The notes beneath the pieces were generated by a model, which made no database searches, was not told the DNA's origin, and saw only the letters and a program-made list of their open reading frames with translations. Below are positions 39,101 through 46,199 of a stretch of 64,000 nt of DNA, piece after piece. A program made the position numbers and the translations under genes. The stretch comes from Fasciola hepatica (Eukaryota; Platyhelminthes; Trematoda; Plagiorchiida; Fasciolidae), in NCBI GenBank assembly GCA_948099385.1, contig CANUEZ040000020.1, forward strand, positions 10,929,501 through 10,993,500. Reading direction: 5' to 3'. The stretch's first letter is position 1. The number at the start of each line of letters is the position of its first letter.

Positions 39101-39792
39101 GAGATCAAATAACTTCAGGTGATGGGAACATGAGCTTAAAGGTTAGTTATCAAGAGAAGCTCTGCTAACAGCATAAACGCACATGTTAAAGAAACTAGGA
39201 ATAACGAGAGTGGAAGAAACGACGAAGTTTTGCTAACCTTACGCTCAAAAAACTCAGCTAAAAGAGCGGCGGCTTCAAACTTGATTGAATCATCCTTGGC
39301 GCGTAGGTGAGCACCAAGTGTTCGGGCCTTCTCAAGATGTGACTTTGTTTGCTCATCGCTTTTACTATAATGAAAAAGAAGTCGACCAATCTGCAGATGG
39401 GTACGAGCCTCCAGATTGACTGGAAGTTTTAAATTCAATGCCGCTTTGAGACAATGTACAGCTAGTCGCATATTTGGAGGACTCATCGTGCGGAACGTCT
39501 CAGCAAGACCCAACAAAGAAGCATAACAATCGGATATCATGTTGGCGTCCATTGGTACTTCTGGCTGATTTTGAGGAGCAGGCTGTAGAATAGTAGTAGG
39601 GGCTGCCTGTTGTGACGTCAAGGGTGCGGTGGCGGGATCCAAAAAAGTGGGAGGAGCTGCGGGAAGAACTGTGTTCTTTTGTGGTACAAAGTGAGGATTG
39701 GCTGGAGACCATAGCTGAGGATCTGATATAACTTGAGGAGCAGAATCTTTTGCAGCCGTAGGAATCCCAGTAGACGCAACAGATGGGTTCAT
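5974..39792 (-). CDS. MAU2: MAU2 cohesin-loading factor (SCC4), ten coding exons
   Basis: MAU2/SCC4 is the TPR-superhelix subunit that wraps the N-terminus of NIPBL/SCC2 and brings the cohesin loader to chromatin. It is nuclear. Ten coding exons on the minus strand join in frame (39792-39238, 38368-38273, 37212-37090, 34412-34187, 30536-30118, 25626-25552, 25194-25012, 16584-16348, 8756-8538, 6048-5974) into 735 residues; human MAU2 is about 613. All nine introns are GT-AG. Eight are phase 0 and intron 4 is phase 1. Family landmarks in order are EARTHLQIG (residues 128-136), PYWHCRLL (206-213), SDYTRGLFLLSK (near 245-256), MPREHM (near 348-353), NCMDHAENQF (near 460-469), CLRAAASYVRA, QLWASALL, PEHRLIEW and a C-terminal LL. 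A TGA lies four codons before the chosen ATG in frame, which supports that start. Fluke-specific features are an 85-residue P/A/Q-rich leader and about 55 extra residues in exons 6-7. No promoter was identified. Any 5' UTR intron is unresolved. Confidence 0.95.
6538..6870 (+). mobile_element. LINE 3' end (5'-truncated copy)
   Basis: This stretch parallels 32745-33078: GGTTGG-GCTTCCCGC, then a TTGGTT-GAGACGTTGAGGGG-like block, then a T-rich segment, ending directly in a (TA)n tract. In the 32-kb copy the same sequence follows RT-coding sequence, so it is the 3' UTR of that LINE. It lies antisense to MAU2. Confidence 0.7.
6870..6918. repeat. (TA)n microsatellite, LINE tail
   Basis: An uninterrupted AT dinucleotide run of about 24 units directly after the LINE 3' end. 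Confidence 0.95.
6958..7060 (+). mobile_element. tRNA-like SINE head
   Basis: ACCGCGATAGCTTAGTCGG followed by TCGAGCAC resembles a tRNA 5' half with a good A box. The B-box region is decayed. The following GTGAAAAATGCAAGTGGATT recurs at 24780 (GTGAAAAACGCAAGTGAATT), which supports a dispersed repeat. Confidence 0.5.
8538..8756 (-). CDS. MAU2: MAU2 exon 9 (residues 639-711)
   Basis: It encodes IHVANRLPDIGIQLWASALL and ends ISAPEHRLIE, matching KIPDMSVQLWSSALLRDL and SLPEHNLI of human MAU2. The acceptor is GTGCAG after a pyrimidine tract and the donor is GTACGC. Confidence 0.96.
11800..11955 (-). mobile_element. tRNA-derived SINE copy
   Basis: Read on the minus strand there is a GGCCCAGTGGTTAGC A-box segment, a degraded B box (CCCCGGGGTTGG), then ATATGCATTGCTGACGATTC and AAGGAGGAGGACTTAACC. 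The tail is homologous to the tail of the 401-bp satellite unit. Confidence 0.65.
12330..12470 (+). mobile_element. SINE tail relic
   Basis: CACGCACCGCTGATAATTCT, GATGAAACGGCTACCCAAAG, CTTCCACGGATTTCAGTGAT and GAGCTGAGTGTCTTGAACT align stepwise with the satellite-unit tail (GCACTGCTGATGATTCCC, GATGAAACAGCTGTACAGTG and so on). The tRNA-like head is badly decayed. Confidence 0.6.
13372..13440 (+). repeat. decayed hammerhead-bearing repeat
   Basis: It retains GGCGGCAAAACCGCGAAACC followed by GGTCGCGTACTTCC, that is stem II, the CGAAA box and the GTC site of the hammerhead family at 28.9 kb. The CTGATGAG box is replaced by CTTGTGGG, so cleavage is not expected. Confidence 0.65.
14379..14492. repeat. 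114-bp hairpin with (TA)n core
   Basis: The left arm CCTTGATGGAAACAGCTCAA continues to CAGCAGCGGTTA. It is mirrored by the right arm TAACCGCTGCTG...TTTGAGCTGTTCCCATCAAGG around an alternating AT core (14418-14452). Arms are about 40 bp with few mismatches, so extrusion as a cruciform is plausible. Confidence 0.9.
14711..15082. mobile_element. foldback/MITE-like element, 119-bp inverted repeats
   Basis: The left arm 14711-14829 is the imperfect reverse complement of the right arm 14964-15082. Matching landmarks are TTCAGTGAAAATCG with CGATTTTCACTAAA, AAGATGCCTGATGT with ACATCAGGCATCTT, and CTGGGGCCAAA with TTTGGCCCCAG. The arms are equal in length with a 134-bp spacer and no coding capacity. 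It looks like a non-autonomous terminal-inverted-repeat or foldback element; the class is unknown. Confidence 0.85.
16348..16584 (-). CDS. MAU2: MAU2 exon 8 (residues 560-638)
   Basis: It encodes CYCLRAAASYVRAFQAFYEN, then AKAHLRETVRLG, then ASAFVTMGQIHLNEGN, matching the CLRAAAFYVRG...EAKRFLRET...LLGHIF...LGN block of human MAU2. Donor GTAAGT, acceptor CGACAG. An 8.4-kb intron precedes it. Confidence 0.96.
16933..17060. repeat. hammerhead-family repeat, broken inverted pair
   Basis: Plus strand 16984-17030 has the 5' part (TACCGGGTACGTATACCTGA) but jumps from GCGGCAA to TGTGC, so the CGAAA box and cleavage site are deleted; CTGATGAG is also CTGATAAG. A minus-strand copy of the 3' half (CAACCACGAAACCGGTCGTG) lies at 16933-16967. 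Neither half can be a working ribozyme alone. Confidence 0.7.
17480..17960 (-). pseudogene. possible Tigger/pogo-like DDE transposase relic
   Basis: Minus-strand frames include HWKLLVMSNAPGHVSHVAVY, which recalls the LL-DNAPGH motif of pogo/Tigger (Tc1-mariner superfamily) transposases, although the usual D is S here. Downstream frames are disrupted. No inverted terminal repeats were found. Assignment rests mainly on this one motif. Confidence 0.35.
18884..19018 (-). mobile_element. SINE family A, copy a
   Basis: Minus-strand copy of a repeat seen at least five more times in the window. The core is GGGGCATATACCCCATAGCC, then GGCCCACTGCACTATTAGGG, TAACCGGCAACCAGA and CACATAAGGTCCCAAT, with family variants. 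This copy lacks the last ~50 bases, where other copies read GGTAACGAT-GGACGAC. Confidence 0.75.
22080..22450 (-). mobile_element. old LINE 3' end relic
   Basis: It shares GAATGCAACTACGCCAATGG, ACCCGATAGACGGGTCTCG and GGTCAAGGTTTTCAT with the LINE 3' ends at 42.5 and 54.0 kb, but with many substitutions. No continuous frame remains. Confidence 0.55.
25012..25194 (-). CDS. MAU2: MAU2 exon 7 (residues 499-559)
   Basis: The first ~40 residues (LIAGPRVGLTELPGGATNAL onward) have no vertebrate counterpart that I recall. The last ~20 (LICLNLALVHIRKGHTTECE) match the human TNLASVYIREGNR segment. The acceptor is TATTCCAG and the donor GTAAGA. Intron 6, between exons 6 and 7, is only 357 bp, by far the shortest in the gene. 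Confidence 0.92.
25552..25626 (-). CDS. MAU2: MAU2 exon 6 (residues 474-498)
   Basis: Short 75-bp exon encoding ELAQKNGIELWRKNYYTHPF and five more residues, bounded by a CTAG acceptor and a GTACGA donor, both phase 0. Only IELW recalls the human HQELW segment; the rest appears to be an insertion relative to vertebrates. Evidence is the clean splice sites, preserved frame and position between exons 5 and 7. Confidence 0.8.
26158..26192. repeat. (AC)n microsatellite
   Basis: About 17 uninterrupted AC dinucleotides. Confidence 0.95.
26811..26857. repeat. compound trinucleotide repeat
   Basis: A TTA run is followed within a few bases by an AGT run of about eight units. Confidence 0.9.
27541..28000 (+). 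mobile_element. LINE 5' region, orphan copy
   Basis: It aligns along its length with 31151-31600: CTGTAGCGGGGAACGCTGCG, ATATCAAACCGATTGGG, AGGACCGATGCTGCTGC and GTGGTTGCACATGTTTTACA have counterparts in the same order there. At 31 kb the sequence leads into RT-coding DNA, so I take it as the element's 5' part. Here no RT follows. Confidence 0.6.
28692..28748. repeat. (TA)n microsatellite
   Basis: Uninterrupted AT alternation of about 28 units directly upstream of the hammerhead repeat. Confidence 0.95.
28893..28949 (+). ncRNA. type I hammerhead ribozyme, minimal stem III
   Basis: Core elements are all present in order: stem I 5' strand GCATTC, CTGATGAG (28907-28914), stem II GCGG/CCGC with a CAACAA loop, GAAA (28928-28931), a minimal stem III in which C28932 pairs with G28935, and the cleavage triplet GTC ending at 28937. 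Stem I 3' strand is GTGTGC. Five of six proximal stem I pairs form, including a T-G wobble; one T-T mismatch replaces the A-T pair of the 41-kb copy. Beyond internal loops, CCGG (28893-28896) pairs with CCGG (28946-28949). Tiny stem III and an interrupted stem I are typical of hammerheads in Penelope-like elements. Predicted cleavage is between 28937 and 28938. Confidence 0.85.
28942..29069. repeat. inverted repeat of the hammerhead 3' flank
   Basis: Left arm 28942-28993 (GCTTCCGGGGAAATTTTGTC...CTTACTATCAATAT) is mirrored almost perfectly by 29018-29069 around a short AT-rich core. On the far side the minus copy stops just before the ribozyme core, so there is one intact ribozyme and one truncated inverted partner. 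Confidence 0.92.
29090..29740 (-). pseudogene. LINE reverse transcriptase C-terminal fragment
   Basis: Two minus-strand frames join across a frameshift. The upstream one has FTPSKCKVLLHSW and VYLGSCIAENGGV and ends LRHLWRRHDISLFLKG. The downstream one has SIARVWWEQRVSSDQVRRRV and HCLHWVGNVLG. This is the standard tail of RTE-like fluke LINE RTs (KCKVL, YLGS, LRHLWRR, RVWWEHRVSNAEVR, WLGHVLR). The polymerase core is missing. Confidence 0.85.
30118..30536 (-). CDS. MAU2: MAU2 exon 5 (residues 334-473)
   Basis: This is the largest internal exon, 419 bp. The order is FQWMPREHM, LVYLITVMHWMQVG, LLEHTAMGRLVMG, LHTLIGLYAMSMNCMDHAEN and FKYALR, all collinear with human MAU2. The acceptor is TATTAG and the donor GTGAGT. 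The spliced frame enters before the internal ATG codons. Confidence 0.96.
31150..33078 (+). mobile_element. LINE copy with internally deleted RT
   Basis: The 5' region (31150-31600) matches 27541-28000. RT blocks follow: TVVPIFKKGARSNCANH (from about 31747) and ENLTREDQARFHADRGCID, then a jump to FDLEYTGDIALPSDNAQA (equivalent to the YADD box), FVPSKCKVLL, FKYLGSLIINASGVGEEVTL and PRHLWRRHAIRLS. The C-terminal tail continues broken to about 32720. The RT region carrying motif A is deleted. The 3' UTR (32745-33078) matches 6538-6870 and ends in (TA)n. It is antisense to MAU2. Confidence 0.82.
33079..33166. repeat. (TA)n microsatellite, LINE tail
   Basis: About 44 uninterrupted AT units directly at the LINE 3' end, the longest such run in the window. 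Confidence 0.95.
34187..34412 (-). CDS. MAU2: MAU2 exon 4 (residues 259-333 plus one base)
   Basis: It starts LLLASRQLPEV and contains EALRVFYLVLHVSFYLLSGQ, aligning with the human LRVFFLVLQVTHYLDAGQ segment. It ends AAMDE plus one base at a GTGCGT donor. This is the only phase-1 junction. Joining to exon 5 gives AAMDE-V-AEGA. Confidence 0.93.
34413..37089 (-). other. MAU2 intron 3 (2.7 kb)
   Basis: It contains a minus-strand SINE family A copy at 34988-35158. I recognise nothing in 35.5-37.0 kb. Confidence 0.85.
34988..35158 (-). mobile_element. SINE family A, copy b
   Basis: Near full-length minus-strand copy containing GTCGTCCGGATCGTTACC, CACACCTAACCTATTGAGAC, CCACTCCAAG and GGCTTTCGTGGCTATGGAGT (plus-strand readings). 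It is followed by a TTATTACGTGC-type 5' end on the minus strand. Confidence 0.85.
37090..37212 (-). CDS. MAU2: MAU2 exon 3 (residues 218-258)
   Basis: It encodes QAHVTERDVNSACEILAMGS followed by SDYTRGLFLLSKCM, the family block for the next TPR pair. The acceptor is TTTTGCAG after a T-rich tract, and the donor is GTTAGT. Confidence 0.95.
37213..39237 (-). other. MAU2 introns 1 and 2 (around exon 2)
   Basis: Intron 2 (37213-38272) and intron 1 (38369-39237) show no transposon I can name. Confidence 0.8.
38273..38368 (-). CDS. MAU2: MAU2 exon 2 (residues 186-217)
   Basis: This 96-bp exon is easily missed because its open frame is short. It encodes GKRYEAICIL...NNNPYWHCRLLLELA and matches the family block with the invariant PYWHCRLL. 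It has a CAG acceptor and a GTGAGT donor, both phase 0. Confidence 0.93.
39238..39792 (-). CDS. MAU2: MAU2 exon 1 (residues 1-185)
   Basis: The first ~85 residues are low-complexity and rich in Pro, Ala, Gln and Thr. From about residue 88 the conserved N-terminal TPR region begins (DCYASLLGLAETFRTMSPPN, then EARTHLQIGRLLFHYSK). The exon ends FFERK in phase 0 at a GTTAGC donor. The human protein instead starts with a short Ala/Gln run, so the leader looks lineage-specific. Confidence 0.95.
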
Positions 39793-40916
39793 CCCGAAAG
39801 TGGCTCACTCCATTAAAAATTACTGATCTGATGAATGAAAGAGTTTGGATTGAAAGTCTGTTATGAAAAAAACCACTTACAACAGAAAAAATGCATTTAT
39901 GAAAAATTCGCATGTGCTAAGGTAGACAGCGGCTGACTTAGCTACGGGTAGAAACACCTCATTCCACTGGGGCATTAAGTGGTCCATCATCCAAGCTGGC
40001 AGGTCAAACATTGTGGATACTCTCCTGATTACGATGAACCATTGCGGTCAAAGTGGCCCACGCTTTCAGCGGCTTCGGTACTGGCTTCGATTAGTCATAT
40101 AGAGCAAGTTCATCGCCGATCTAACTGAAAAGTGTCTGCATTGGTGTGAACACTGTGGTCTACCTAGCACAGTCTCACCAGCCCTAATCACTCAAGAAGC
40201 CTTAAAAAGCATGCAGAGGAAAAAACTTCCCCAAATTGCTCCTCCATTGTTGGCATTTGTGTTCCGACAAGCTAAGTAGTGCAAGCACTAAACTAGTCCC
40301 CAGGTCGACATAAAAATTCTAGTTAGAATAACCGATTACGACCATAATCCTGAGGTGAACTGATGTACGCGTGCCGTATCAAATCTAATACAGGCTGGCG
40401 CACGGCAATTTACGGTCAGAGATGCGATAAAAATCAGTCAAACTGAGTCTAGCTGCATCCTTTAATACACTACAAATTGACAATTCAGTGAAGGGCAGTA
40501 GTAGCACCTGCGACTGTTCTGCCGTGTACTTTTGTCTTTCGAACGTTAGCAATAAGATGAACTTTGACCGAAGTGGACGAACAAGAATGGTATCAAGATA
40601 CAACGACCGGGGTGAACATGCGACAGTAGTATCTTGGTAAAAATGGTGACATTATAGACAACAGTGCCCAATCATGAAGAATTTGACTACCTCAACTACG
40701 CCTGGATTCATACGAACTACAATAACTGCGAAATCGGAGAAGACATCTACTCTATTATCTTCTATACATCATACGTCTTTTCGTAACTACACATTGGGAG
40801 ATCAGCTGCTGGTACGTGAAGTGGTTTTTCTTATGTTGGTGAAATCTGTCCTTACCAAAACTAACGCAAATACTACAGTCTGCTAAAACCTGTGAATTCT
40901 GAGCTAATCATAGACA
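39793..40916. other. MAU2 5' flank
   Basis: It should contain the promoter and 5' UTR. A possible minus-strand acceptor (TTCATTCATCAG) lies just upstream of the start codon and could end a 5' UTR intron. No TATA box or other motif can be assigned with confidence, and no coding frame is recognised. Confidence 0.4.
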
Positions 40917-41086
40917 GTAATCCACTGTCGTCCGAATCGTTACCACACCTAACCTATTGGGACCTTATAGGGTTCATCGCCACTCCAAGTCTGAGTCTGG
41001 CTGCCGGTTATCCCTAATAGTGTAGTGGGCCTTCGTGGCTATGGGGTAAATGCCCCTTCTACTGCGCTTATGCGCAAGCATGTAAT

Positions 41087-41089
<3 letters not shown>
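40917..41089 (-). mobile_element. SINE family A, copy c
   Basis: Full-length-looking minus-strand copy: CCACTGTCGTCCGAATCGTT, ACCTATTGGGACCTTATAGG, GGGCCTTCGTGGCTATGGGG and GCGCTTATGCGCAAGCATG (plus-strand readings). Its 5' end abuts a (TA)n run and a hammerhead repeat. Confidence 0.88.

Positions 41090-41144
<55 letters not shown>
41090..41144. repeat. (TA)n microsatellite
   Basis: About 27 AT units between a SINE and a hammerhead repeat. Confidence 0.95.
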
Positions 41145-41150
<6 letters not shown>

Positions 41151-41195
41151 TGATAGTAAGTAGTATGTTAAAGTGTGGACAAAATTTCCCCGGAA

Positions 41196-41238
41196 GCACA
41201 CGACCGGTTTCGCGGTTGTTACCGCTCATCAGGTATGC
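41196..41238 (-). ncRNA. type I hammerhead ribozyme, intact core
   Basis: On the minus strand the order is GCATAC (stem I 5'), CTGATGAG, stem II GCGG/CCGC with loop TAACAA, CGAAA, C-CG-G minimal stem III, GTC cleavage site, GTGTGC (stem I 3'). All six proximal stem I pairs form (one T-G wobble), better than the 28.9-kb copy. The distal CCGG pairing is lost on the 5' side. Predicted cleavage is between 41202 and 41201. The 3' flank (TTCCGGGGAAATTTTGTCC) is the same as in the 28.9-kb repeat. Confidence 0.85.
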
Positions 41239-41309
41239 CTTATCCAAATACAATAACATACTGCTTACATTGGAAATCAGAACTTGGGACCATATGTCTT
41301 TATTCTGAA

Positions 41310-41338
41310 GGTTGTCAAGTCAAGTCAAGTCAAGTCAA
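41310..41338. repeat. short AAGTC pentamer repeat
   Basis: Five tandem AAGTC units. Confidence 0.9.
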
Positions 41339-41544
41339 TGAACGCTTTAATCCACTCGACGTAGGGCGAACTTTTAGCAAATACGCGACTTACAAGGGAA
41401 TTCAAAATGGTGTGAGGGTTTATTGGGAGGTGCAGAGGGATGCATGGAAGCAAAAGAAAGCAGCATATACAACTTGGTCGATGACGAAGGTGAATAACGA
41501 GACCCTTGATCACTTGGTTGCGGTTTATGAGTAAACGGACAAAG

Positions 41545-44100
41545 TCAGGGATGAGGCGTATATGAATGAAGTATTATGAATTTCGACCACACGGGAGAGA
41601 AAAAGAAGGCTCCGGATAGTGTAGAGTGGACACAATGATTAGTGTCGGTCAGCAACCTACTTTTGAATTTTTCACAAGCGTCAAAATGTTTGCTCATGAT
41701 AGGGTCAGTGAGAATAATTCCATTAATGTTGATACGACGGGAGAGCAAATTAAAGATTTGGTGATAAGACCAAAATCTTCTAAATCGCGAAAAATAATAG
41801 AAGAGCGGTAAAATCAAAGAGGGAGGATGCAAGAGGTTATAAATTGAAGTACAAGGTTGCAAGGTACTCCAAGTTTTTATAGTCTGAATGATAGAAAAGA
41901 AAGCTTTCTGATTTGAGTGAAGACTGTTTAAATGTGACTAGTCTAACCACGGTTGTGAGCTAGACTAACTCCTAGGCAATGAACGGAAGAAGCTTTAGGT
42001 AGATGTTGGTCATCAGTGGAGAGTTATGAGATGTTATTAAAAACAGTTTGGTAGCGTGATTCACACCGAACATTGAAGGGCACGTCAAAGTATTTTAGGA
42101 CGTTAAGAGGAAGAGAGTGGGAAGCGGATCACTAGTCAGATTCATTCAAGCTGTTTTGAAGAAAATTCAAACTTTCATTTCTGTTATAGAGACATTCAAG
42201 TATAACATCATCGGCAGATTTGGAGCCAACGAGATTAAGTGAAATGGGGAGTTTAATAATACAAAGGGAAAAAAGAAATGGGGACAGAGTGGCATTCTGA
42301 GAAACACCACAGTTAACTCAAAGAGAAGACGAGCGTCGATTACCACAAGTAAAATGCGTGTGATTAGGAAAATAATCACCAAGGCTGTTCAAAGTACGAC
42401 CGTCAATCCCATTAAAGTGTAAAATATTCAGGAAAGTACCGCAATGAAGAGAACAAAATGCATTCGCGTAGCCAAGAAAAATTGGCCTGACAGTGCGACC
42501 ACTAGGATCGAGTTCAGTTTCAGTTTATTCAACCATCACCCTCGCACTTCTGTACTCCGGTTTCGGTTGCTACCTTCCAGTATTCTCGAGTCCAGGACAA
42601 AAAAGAATGGAAGCATAATATGAAAAAGATCCAAAAAATCATATTAATAAGCGAGAATCACGACGACAAAGAAAGAGTTCGAATGTAACTACGCCATTGG
42701 TCGCGACACTTGGCCATATCACTTAATGTCTCCAACCGTTTGGTAGATGGGTTGCGTGGACCCCAACCTGGAAGTCAAACACGTCCTACTTGGCCAAGTC
42801 CACTGGTCAAGGTTTTCATACCTTTTTGCCATGTCATAGACTGACCACCTCGAGCCACCTCCCAATCACTACCTGCCTCGGAGAACAGCGAACGCCGAGG
42901 AGGTCCATCGGTGGAAATGCGTAACTCATGTCCCAACCACCTTAACCCGTTTAGATTCAGTAACTGATCCAGAGACTGACCTCTGGTTCCCAAAACCCCA
43001 CGTTTAACTTCAGCATTTCTGATACGGTGCCCCCACCGTACTCGGGCAATGCTACGGGTGAGGTGATCAAGAGTAGAACCATTCGAATTAACAGTATCAC
43101 CAACGGGACCAAGGGTTGATAGAGAGGGTTTGTACAAAAACTGCGTCGGTTCAGGAGAGTGAACTTGGGGGGAATTATGTGGTGGGGGAGTGAATTATTA
43201 AATACTTCCAGCAAAGCAGATTTGCGGGCTAACAGACGGTATTTTTGGATCCTTCCTTGGATACAGGTGTGATGCGTACAGATCTTCAACAATGAGGAAT
43301 CATCCCTGAATTAATGCAACGATTAATTTTATCAATCAAAGGGGATATGGGTTCGAGTGAGCAGGCTTTTAGTAACATTGGTGATAGCAAGTCGGGCCAG
43401 CAGACTTATGGCACTTGACTCTAAGGACAGAACCCGGTATAACGAGGCTGGGTTCATGGGATTCAACTAATGGAGGGGAAAGTGAGAATATGTTGAAATT
43501 AACAATGAACTGGCGATTCAAATCTTTGACGTTTGGCCTCAGCTTGGGCCTGAGTGTTCCACGTATCCCGGCAGTTCTTGTTACCTAGCATTCTGGCTAC
43601 ATATAAATTATTCGGATTTCGCAATTCAGTCTTGACGAGTGGGGATAGTCTTTTTACAGCATAATGTCAGCTCAATTTGTACACCCTTTCCCTATCTCTA
43701 CAAAGCCTCTTTATGTGAGAGGAGAACCCATCGGGTAGAATATGATAGGTTTCCATGGGGCAACATATGTGATACCAAAAGTTAACGTAGTCAGTACAGT
43801 GTTCACAGTATAGGGACGCATCGTGTAAAGGAAAGACAGAAAAATCAGTGGAACCAACAAATTTCCTAACCCTATCAAGATTCTCAGGGGGTGCATGCTC
43901 GTTTGTAAATAGCGCTTGATGAGTGCAGGGTGGTCAGAGATTTCCTTTTACGATAAATGTTAGGGTGAAGAAGTAGAGTACAATGATCAGAGGTGTCAAC
44001 AGAGACACGATTAGAAACTGTGAAAATATTTTGATAATTGACTAATACTGAATCCAAAAGGGAATCGAAGGGCGTTGGGAAAGGCACAAGATTTCAAAAA
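41545..44100 (-). pseudogene. decayed CR1/jockey-type LINE, minus strand
   Basis: At 43884-44087 an endonuclease-like end (DSLLDSVLV, SDHCTLLL) is visible. At 42170-42340 frames read NATLSPFLFSL and KSADDVILECLYN, equivalent to RT motif B and the YADD box. At 41560-41860 a stretch with KHFDACEKFKSRL may come from the same element. Frames are broken throughout, and another LINE 3' end lies inside it at 42509-43080. Confidence 0.6.
42509..43080 (-). mobile_element. RTE-like LINE 3' end, young copy 1
   Basis: Minus-strand translation includes LTRSIARVRWGHRIRNAEVK and LRWLGHELRISTDGPPRRSL, the RT C-terminus and tail. The plus-strand sequence TTATTCAACCATCACCCTCG onward is nearly identical to 54012-54560, implying recent transposition. 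It sits inside the older LINE. Confidence 0.85.
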
Positions 44101-44865
44101 CCCAAGGCGGTTAAGAAGGATAAACCAAGTTTATCGAAATCATCTACTATTATTCACATCGATTGAGCAAGACTTGTAATAAGATAGCAAGAAAGGCTGC
44201 TAATTAACTGATTCATATCATGAGCGGGAGTATCTGGTGCGACATGCGAATTAACGAAGACAAGATGGCGAAAGGAAACTAGAAAAGGTGGTTTACAACG
44301 AACTGCAGTGTAATTGATCTTCAGTGTTTAATGTAAATGAGGTGAGAAGACTTGCACCATTTGTGACGGATAAATGTGATTACCCCACCCCCTCGGTTTC
44401 CTGGGTTCGCAGGACGATCGACCCTGGAAACTTCAAACCTACCAACACGTACTACATCCTTCGTACAACGAACTTCCCCGGAGGAGTATTGCATTGACGT
44501 TTTTTTTTTGGAATACTTCATCGAATTCGCCAAAAAAGGAACAAACATTTGAAGATATTCACAGTAACGGCATTCGGAAACAGTATGATGTTCTATAACG
44601 GCCCTCTAACCAGCACGATATGTTTTGGAGAGTCTACGTACCTTCCGAAACAGGCGTTTTACACGATTTCTGACTGCATTCGACAATGCTCGAATCTCTT
44701 TGCCAAGCGCGAGGATCCGTAGGGAATTTAAAAAAGAGCCGTTTTAAAATATTATTTGGTCTTGGGAATTCATTCAACTTCAGGATCAAAAAAAGAATTC
44801 CTTGGTAATTCACGAACGATGGAAAAGTACTTTAAGCACGGCCGATATTTAAAGGCCCTACCTTG

Positions 44866-45210
44866 TGATTCAAAAAACAGACTCTTCGTCCATTCATGTT
44901 CCTTACGACTTATATGAGGTTAAGGTGAAAAACCTACTGCCGAGAGAGATGCATGGGCAGAAGAGCACCAGGTACGCATATCTGACGAGCGACAACAATT
45001 GGGAAACCGCAAGTGTGCTTCCGGGAGAATTTAGTCATCATCTGAATACAATAATATACTGCTTACATTATAAATCCAAACTTGGGACTGTCCTATGACG
45101 AACCGGCGAAACAACTTTCGAAGAACCACCTGGTGATTTTAAAAATGAACTTTCCGTCCATGCACGCTCCTTACGATTCAAATGAGATTAGAGTGATAAA
45201 GACTATAGAT
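44866..45210 (+). repeat. hammerhead-family repeat, about 1.3 tandem units
   Basis: TGATTCAAAAAACAGACTCT, CGTCCATTCATGTTCCTTAC at 44866 recurs in diverged form at 45133 (TGATTTTAAAAATGAACTTT, CGTCCATGCACGCTCCTTAC), a spacing of about 267 bp. Between them is one decayed hammerhead (44973-45019): CTGACGAG and GAAAC remain, but stem II is weakened and the GTC site is replaced by CAA. Tandem units fit the pseudo-LTR organisation of Penelope-like elements. Confidence 0.65.
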
Positions 45211-45299
45211 ATACTGTAGAGAGGTGCCAACATTGCCGCTTCCTTGTATCAGACACTAACAGTGGGCTTCATCTTTTCCATCTCTTCCAGACTGGGCTA

Positions 45300-46190
45300 G
45301 ACGTTAAGTCATCCGCCTGATCAATGAGTAAGTTTTAACATCCAATCCACAGCCGCTCGCTCGCCGCCTAGCAGTTGCTTCACTGTTTCTATTCCACCGC
45401 TTTTGCTTTTTGAGCTTGCTTCGGTTGTTTCCATTCTTATCACTTGCCAACGCCGGTCCCGGGCACAAACAACTAGTTACTCTTATCAGGTTCCAATCCC
45501 TGGATTTCGCGGCTCAATCCTTAAAGCTTCGTTTTTCCCGGACTGCTGGTTTACGGAACACTCTTCCCTGTCTTTCCAGTCATTACCAACCCTTCCCTTT
45601 TCAAAACTGAATCAATAAACTGGTTTTGACGTGAACGTTCCCAGCAAACTCCTCTTATTATATTCTGGAACTACAGAGTTTACCCTTGACTGTATAAGCT
45701 TCCGTAGGTTTACTTATTTTGTATAACATAAAATTTTATAAACGGTTCTCTTTTTACCATTCAGCTGATATACCTCATTTAGTAGACGAGCAAAGCGTGT
45801 CTCACTCCAATTCCGTCTTTTCAATCATACTGATCTTGCCGATTCTGTTGCTAGTCTACGTATCACTTTACACGTCTAATAAATCGTGAATCGTTGTCTC
45901 CGTTCTGACCAATTTGATTCAGACTAGAAACCCCCGGACGCTTCCAAGCAATGGACATGATGGCTTCGAACATTCAATGCCCTTTTAAGACGCGTGCAGT
46001 CAGATGACTCCGGTAAATCTGAACATGTTTATTAGCTTCCTTTTGCCCTCTGTTTCTGAGGATTTATCTGATTGCAAACCTTTCGAAAGTGCCATTTCAC
46101 TTCTTCAGTCTTTGCATATGAGCCCAAAATTTTGATTTTTTGTCCGATACCTTCTCGCAGCCTACAAACAGGATAATCAACAAAATATAG
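45300..46190. other. pyrimidine-rich stretch, no recognised gene
   Basis: The plus strand is rich in C and T with few purine runs. Part of 45790-45870 (CTCACTCCAATTCCGTCTTT...GCTAGTCTACGTATCAC) resembles 55640-55740, so it is repetitive. I cannot name the element. Confidence 0.5.
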
Positions 46191-46199
46191 ACAAATGCG

